From Bradyrhizobium sp. CB82 (GTDB lineage Bacteria; Pseudomonadota; Alphaproteobacteria; Rhizobiales; Xanthobacteraceae), in NCBI RefSeq assembly GCF_029714405.1, contig NZ_CP121650.1:5709001-5773000 (forward strand): a stretch of DNA of 64,000 nucleotides. The letters are read 5' to 3'. The notes beneath the pieces were generated by a model. It saw only the letters and a list, made by a program, of their open reading frames with translations, did no database searches and was not told where the DNA came from. Each line of letters opens with the position of its first letter. The stretch's first letter is position 1. Of this stretch, positions 59,929 to 64,000 are shown piece after piece. The position numbers and the translations under genes are program-made.

Positions 59929-62283
59929 TCACCATTTGAATGCGGCGGAGATTTCGTAGGTGCGCGGAGCGCCCAGCAGGACCTGATCGGGATAGAACGG
60001 ATCGCCCCAGATCGCATAGCGCTTGTCGGTGATGTTGCGCACGCGGAACGTCAGGCGCGTCTGCTCGACGGCGGAGAACACCGACTTCGGGACATCGACG
60101 AAGGCGTAGACGTCCGCGATCGTGTAGGCGTTCAGAGTCACGGTGTTCGCATCGGTATTGTAGCGATCGCCGACGTGACGTCCGACGACACCGAGCTCCA
60201 CCGGCCAGGGCGTGAACAACCGGTAGGATGCGCCGGCATTGGCGACGATGCGCGGCACGTTCGGCGGCGTATTGCCGGAGAACGAACCGCCGGCGAAGTT
60301 GTAGTCGGCATAGCGCGCATCGACGTAGGCGATATTGCCCCACAACCGGATGGCGTCCGTCACGCGCACGGCACCAGCGAGCTCCACGCCCTTGGACTCC
60401 TGCCGCCCGGCGATGTTGAGCTGCATGCCCCCGGCGGCCGCGTAGACGTTCTTGCGCAGGATGTCATAGGCCGAGAACGACCACTCTGCCCGGTTGTCCC
60501 AGAAAAGGTGCTTGACGCCGGTCTCGTAGGTGCGCGAGGTCGTCAGGTCGAGCGGTTGGGTGGGCGCGAGCAGGAAGATGTTGTTGGCCGAGACATCGGC
60601 GCCGGTCGCGTACTGGCTATAAAGGGTCAGGCCCGGCACGGCTTCCCAGGTGTAGCCGATGCGGCCGGTCACCGGCGCCCAGGATTTCGAGAAGGGGAAG
60701 TTTGGCTTCTCCACGCCATTCACGTCAGTCGAATTGCGGTCGAGCCCGATATGCTCGACGCGAAGCCCGCCGATCAGCGCGACGTTTCGCGCGATCTTCA
60801 GCCTGTCCTCGAACGACAGCGCCTCGTTGTCGATCCGCGCCGTCTGCTGCTGCGTCGTCAGCAGGCCGTAATAACCGCGCGCAGGATCGACAAGCGTGAC
60901 GAGATCGTGCGGGAAATTGGCCGCGCCCGGCCGGACGAAATCGAGATCGCTCGCGGCGAAGGTCGTCACCAGGCGATTGTCGAAACCTGCAACAGTCGCA
61001 TCCCAGGTCAGATCGGTGATGTTGCCGGCGAGACGCTGGCTGTGCACCACATAGAAGCGCTCGCGATCGACCAGGTTCGAATTGGCGTTGAACGCCTCGA
61101 CCTCGTTGTTGAACCAACTGCGTTCCGCGCCATAGCCATAGGCCTGGCTCTTCAGGGTCAGGCCGGGCGCGAGCTTGAGCTCGAAGCCGCCGCGCAGCCA
61201 CACCTCCTGCGCCACATTGCGATTATCGAGCACATTGTAGTTGGTGTTGAAGGTGCGGTCGTCGATCGTGACGGGGCCAAGATTCGACCCATTGTAGTTC
61301 GAGACGTAGCTGCCGGAGACGATGCCGATCGTCGCGTGCGACCCGCTATAGGCGATCGGCACCAGCGGCACGCCCCAATAGGCCTTGGAGCGGTCTTCCC
61401 GGTATTCGATCGCACCCCAGAGCTTGAGACTATCCGAGACGCGGTAGTTGAGCTGGCTCGACACGTCGAGCGTCTTGGTGCTGGCGTCATCGGCGAAGCC
61501 GTTGAGCGAGGAGCGGCTGACGTCGAACCGGTAGTCGAGGCCCTGCACATCGGTGCTGCCGCCGGAGCCGTAATAGCTGCGGATCGAGTTCAGCGAGTCG
61601 TACGAAAATAATGCCTCGTTCTGGACCGGCCCGGTGTGCGGCTGCTTGGTCACTAAATTGATCGAGCCGCCGGCGGCCCCCTCGCCCGACATCAGCGAGG
61701 CTGGGCCCTTCAGGAACTCCACGGCCTCAAGATTGGCCGTGTCCATGATGCGCGACGTCATGTTCTGCGGACCAATCTTGATGCCGTTGTAGAGGGTATT
61801 GATCTGGCTGTTGATGAAGCCGCGCATCGAGAAGGCCGAGGGCTCCGCCGGATTGCCACCGGCGGTCACGCCGACCGCGCCTTGGGCCACGTCCGAAACG
61901 GTCCGATAACCCTGCTCGCGGATCGTTTCGGCCGAGATCACCTCGACAGTCGCGGGCACCTCACGCGCGGTCAGCCCCAGGCGCGAGGCGCTTGCGGCTA
62001 CCGCATTGCTGTTGAGCGGCGTCTGGCCCGCGATTTGCGCGACCGGCTTCTGTGCCGTCGCGACCGCTGCTGCTCTCTTCGGTGCCGCACGGCGGGCCCC
62101 CCGTCCATCACGGATGCTAGCCGGCTTGCGGTTCTGATCGACCTGCGGGGTGACCTCGATAGGCGGCAATTGTTCGCGAGCCGCTTGCGCCAAGGCTGCG
62201 GGGATATCGACGAAGACAAATGACGTAAGGATGCTGGACGCGAGCAAAAATTCGCGCGGGCAGCCAGCACGGGCGGAAGACAT
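59929..62283 (-). CDS. TonB-dependent siderophore-type receptor under B12 control
   Basis: A 784-residue outer-membrane receptor. A signal peptide and a long Arg/Ala-rich linker precede the plug domain (about 100-220: REVPATVEVISAETIREQG, AFSMRGFINSQ, LKGPASLMSGEGAAGGSINL), then a 22-strand-type barrel ends in the usual aromatic residue (AAFKW). A TonB box may be IEVT near residue 42. The plug and barrel look like ferrichrome/ferrioxamine-type receptors rather than BtuB, yet the upstream riboswitch indicates repression by cobalamin. It may carry a corrinoid, a cobalt complex or a siderophore. Confidence 0.9.
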   Translation of the reverse strand: MSSARAGCPREFLLASSILTSFVFVDIPAALAQAAREQLPPIEVTPQVDQNRKPASIRDGRGARRAAPKRAAAVATAQKPVAQIAGQTPLNSNAVAASASRLGLTAREVPATVEVISAETIREQGYRTVSDVAQGAVGVTAGGNPAEPSAFSMRGFINSQINTLYNGIKIGPQNMTSRIMDTANLEAVEFLKGPASLMSGEGAAGGSINLVTKQPHTGPVQNEALFSYDSLNSIRSYYGSGGSTDVQGLDYRFDVSRSSLNGFADDASTKTLDVSSQLNYRVSDSLKLWGAIEYREDRSKAYWGVPLVPIAYSGSHATIGIVSGSYVSNYNGSNLGPVTIDDRTFNTNYNVLDNRNVAQEVWLRGGFELKLAPGLTLKSQAYGYGAERSWFNNEVEAFNANSNLVDRERFYVVHSQRLAGNITDLTWDATVAGFDNRLVTTFAASDLDFVRPGAANFPHDLVTLVDPARGYYGLLTTQQQTARIDNEALSFEDRLKIARNVALIGGLRVEHIGLDRNSTDVNGVEKPNFPFSKSWAPVTGRIGYTWEAVPGLTLYSQYATGADVSANNIFLLAPTQPLDLTTSRTYETGVKHLFWDNRAEWSFSAYDILRKNVYAAAGGMQLNIAGRQESKGVELAGAVRVTDAIRLWGNIAYVDARYADYNFAGGSFSGNTPPNVPRIVANAGASYRLFTPWPVELGVVGRHVGDRYNTDANTVTLNAYTIADVYAFVDVPKSVFSAVEQTRLTFRVRNITDKRYAIWGDPFYPDQVLLGAPRTYEISAAFKW

Positions 62284-62409
62284 GGTTTCGGACCTCGGTA
62301 TGACGTCAGTGGCACGTCACAGCGAACCAAGTCTCAACCCTCAGCGCGCTTGCGCCTCAAGCAAAGCCAAATGTCTGTACTCCCCGACCGACATATTCGC
62401 GTGTGACCA

Positions 62410-62600
62410 CGGCTGACGGCAGGTCTCCTGGCTCGCGGGTCGTGACCTCTTCGCCGCCTTCCCGGGACCGAGAGCCCAGTGGCTTGTGACGAAGGATTCT
62501 CCGCTTACAGTTGCGGGGGCAGCTGCGGCATTGGGAAAATCCCCGCACCGCATTCCCTTTTCATCCCCGGATGGGGAAACCGTCACGAGCATCTAGGATT
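62410..62600 (-). ncRNA. Cobalamin riboswitch
   Basis: Read on the minus strand, all core elements appear in order: a GGAATGCGGTGCGGGGATTT stretch, the B12-box-type GCCCCCGCAACTGTAA (62506-62520 region), GTCACAAGCCACTG (62477-62490), and CGAGCCAGGAGACCTGCC (62418-62435). This is the standard AdoCbl riboswitch. Its 3' end is about 127 bases before the TonB receptor start, so AdoCbl should lower expression of the receptor-PepSY operon. End points are approximate. Confidence 0.95.
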
Positions 62601-62675
62601 AAGTCCGGGACGGAGTCAATGTGAAGTGGTGCGGCGTTTTTGTCGCAGCGGTGCAAACGTCTTTGGAGATGTTGA

Positions 62676-63248
62676 ATGGAAGGGGACGCCTTCCTCTGGC
62701 TGGTCAGGCATGCGGTCGTCGACGGCGTCTCGGGGACGATCCACGCCGCAGATGCACCGGCCGATCTCAGCGACCGGATGCGATTGGACGCGCTGCGGCG
62801 GCATTTGCCGCGACGCGCGGCGAGCTACGCGAGCCCGGCCCGACGGACCGTCGGCACCGCGCGCGCGCTCGGGCTTGATCCGATCCTCGTGCCCGCCTTC
62901 AGCGAGCAGGATTTTGGCGAATGGACCGGGCGGCGTCACGATGATCTCGCCGCCGCGGGTGGAGACGCCTACGCCGAATTCTGGGCCGATCCGGCGGGCT
63001 CCAAGCCCCCGGGCGGCGAAAGCTTTGAAGATCAAATCGCCAGAACCCGTGAAGGCCTTCATCGTATCGAAGGAGGATCAGCGATCCTCGTCGTCCATTC
63101 CGGCACCATCCGCGCTGCGCTGTGCGTCGCGCTCGACCTCGCACCACAGGCGGCCTTGCGCTTTGCGATTGATCCGCTCTCCCTCACCCGCGTCGACCGG
63201 CTGGCGAATGGCTGGCGCGTCGTCTCAGTCAATCAGACGATCGCTTGA
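62676..63248 (+). CDS. Histidine phosphatase (CobC-like alpha-ribazole phosphatase)
   Basis: A 190-residue histidine phosphatase. The catalytic His is in LVRHAVVDG (RHG variant with Ala), an Arg in ASPARRTVGTA, the Glu/FGEWTG loop in EQDFGEWTGRR and the second His in VVHSGTIRA. The FGEWTG segment and the convergent neighbour cobT point to alpha-ribazole-5'-phosphate phosphatase in lower-ligand assembly of B12. TTGGAG lies 8 bases before the ATG. It diverges from the riboswitch and is not controlled by it. Confidence 0.88.
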   Translation: MEGDAFLWLVRHAVVDGVSGTIHAADAPADLSDRMRLDALRRHLPRRAASYASPARRTVGTARALGLDPILVPAFSEQDFGEWTGRRHDDLAAAGGDAYAEFWADPAGSKPPGGESFEDQIARTREGLHRIEGGSAILVVHSGTIRAALCVALDLAPQAALRFAIDPLSLTRVDRLANGWRVVSVNQTIA

Positions 63249-63334
63249 GTTGCAAAGCATGAAGCTGTGAAGCGGTTTCCCCTCGCGATAAACGCGGAGC
63301 GTTTGCGCGGAGATCATGCGCAAACAACAACCTG

Positions 63335-63370
63335 AAACGCGATGACGATTCATCCAATCTCATCGCGTTT
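63335..63370. terminator. Hairpin between convergent cobC-like gene and cobT
   Basis: Perfect 11-base arms AAACGCGATGA (63335-63345) and TCATCGCGTTT (63360-63370) flank a 14-base loop. The right arm touches the stop codon of cobT (63370-63372). The arms end in A/T runs on both strands, so it may stop transcription from both sides. It could also be a copy of a dispersed palindromic repeat. Confidence 0.6.
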
Positions 63371-64000
63371 TAGGCCGGGCGATCCGGAACATTGGCCTGC
63401 GCAAACGTCGCCATGCCATTGTGCAGGGCGCAGGCGAGCCGCACCAGCGGCAGCGCGATCGCCGCGCCCGATCCCTCTCCGAGCCTGAGATCGAGGCTGA
63501 CCAGCGGCTGAACGTTGAGGGCGCGAAGCACAAGACGATGGCCCTGCTCCGCCGACTGATGCGACGGCAGCAGGAACGGCTGACATGACGGATTGAGGCG
63601 CGCGGCCGCCAGCGCGGCGACCGACACGATGAAGCCGTCGATCAAGGTCGGAATGCGCCGCTGCGCAGCCGCGATGATCGCCCCGCAGATCGCAGCGATT
63701 TCGAGGCCGCCGACCGTGCGGAGCGTTTGCTCGGGCGATGTGCCGGCTTTCGTCAGGCCATGCCGGGCGAGCGCTTCGTCGATCACGCGCGCCTTGCGCG
63801 CGCGACCCGCAGCATCGACACCGGTGCCGCTGCCTGCGATTTCGTCGGCGCTCACGCCGAGCAGGCTCGCCGCGATCGCCGCCGAGGTCGTGGTGTTGCC
63901 GATGCCCATCTCGCCGAGAATCAGAAGATCAGGTTGTTCGACCGCCGCACGTGCGACTGCACGCCGTCCACAGTCGAACGCAAAAGCCAGCTCCGCCGGT
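63370..64000 (-). CDS. cobT: Nicotinate-nucleotide-dimethylbenzimidazole phosphoribosyltransferase (5' part missing off the right edge)
   Basis: CobT activates dimethylbenzimidazole to alpha-ribazole phosphate for the lower ligand of B12. The C-terminal 209 codons are inside the window. Visible motifs are LGEMGIGNTTTSAA, GTGVDAAG, the Gly-Gly of TVGGLEIAAICGA, LIDGFIVSVAAL, SHQSAEQGHR and the end LRLGEGSGAAIALPLVR, where the Glu is catalytic. The frame is open through 64000, so the N-terminal third lies beyond the edge. It is convergent with the CobC-like gene. Confidence 0.95.
   Translation of the reverse strand, partial: PAELAFAFDCGRRAVARAAVEQPDLLILGEMGIGNTTTSAAIAASLLGVSADEIAGSGTGVDAAGRARKARVIDEALARHGLTKAGTSPEQTLRTVGGLEIAAICGAIIAAAQRRIPTLIDGFIVSVAALAAARLNPSCQPFLLPSHQSAEQGHRLVLRALNVQPLVSLDLRLGEGSGAAIALPLVRLACALHNGMATFAQANVPDRPA

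Noticed and set aside
59581..61611. Long plus-strand open frame opposite the TonB receptor
   Set aside because: Shadow of a clear receptor gene; no start signal or domain was recognised.

Overview
The window is a high-GC stretch of an alphaproteobacterial chromosome, most likely Bradyrhizobium or a close relative such as Rhodopseudomonas. This rests on gene content: FixJ/FixK-type regulators, FNR/FixK boxes, IalB, phasin, SulP and DUF3141 proteins, and many MalK-type ABC operons. It is not a measured phylogeny. I see no rRNA, tRNA, CRISPR array, prophage or intact insertion sequence.

Region 1 (about 1-25.3 kb) looks like a low-oxygen metabolic island. I found seven FNR/FixK-type palindromes (TTGAY-N4-RTCAA or one base off) in intergenic DNA, each about 52-120 bases from a start codon. 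They precede a small unknown gene plus polyphosphate kinase 2; a small exported protein; a DUF1275/SulP pair; a hydrolase-hydrolase-phasin-ion channel operon diverging from another hydrolase; a CoA-transferase/MaoC operon; a DUF3141 (PHA-synthase-like)-phosphotransacetylase-acetate kinase-FabI operon diverging from a GNAT gene; and an AI-2E-family permease. The island carries its own FixK-like activator, a FixJ-like regulator and a lone receiver protein, but no sensor kinase. Together the genes suggest handling of acyl-CoA, acetyl phosphate, polyphosphate and polyhydroxyalkanoate when respiration is limited.

Region 2 (25.3-40.2 kb) is a polyol or sugar-acid catabolic locus. A ten-gene minus-strand operon encodes a SorC-family regulator, a solute-binding protein, two permeases, two ATPases, an FGGY kinase, a 2-hydroxyacid dehydrogenase, a class II aldolase and a GlpD-like dehydrogenase. 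It diverges from a second FGGY kinase-HAD phosphatase-class II aldolase operon across a candidate operator.

Region 3 (40.2-45.4 kb) looks like a lysine/pipecolate catabolic cluster: an AmaB-type aldehyde dehydrogenase, an AmaA-like FAD oxidase and a frameshifted ornithine-cyclodeaminase-family gene. It is bounded by decayed pieces of a molybdopterin oxidoreductase, a LuxR-type response regulator and a basic amino-acid antiporter.

Region 4 (45.4-51.7 kb) is a sugar-uptake operon: solute-binding protein, two permeases, ATPase and a sugar-dehydrogenase-like SDR. A ROK repressor lies upstream, and a perfect palindrome overlaps its start codon.

Region 5 (51.7-58.5 kb) holds fused fragments of an iron alcohol dehydrogenase and an SDR, a large exported hydrolase, a second lone-receiver/FixJ pair, a 28-residue membrane peptide, and a LysR regulator divergent from a dioxygenase-esterase pair.

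Region 6 (58.5-64 kb) concerns cobalamin. A cobalamin riboswitch leads into a TonB-dependent receptor and a PepSY membrane protein, and is followed by a CobC-like phosphatase and cobT, which runs off the right edge.
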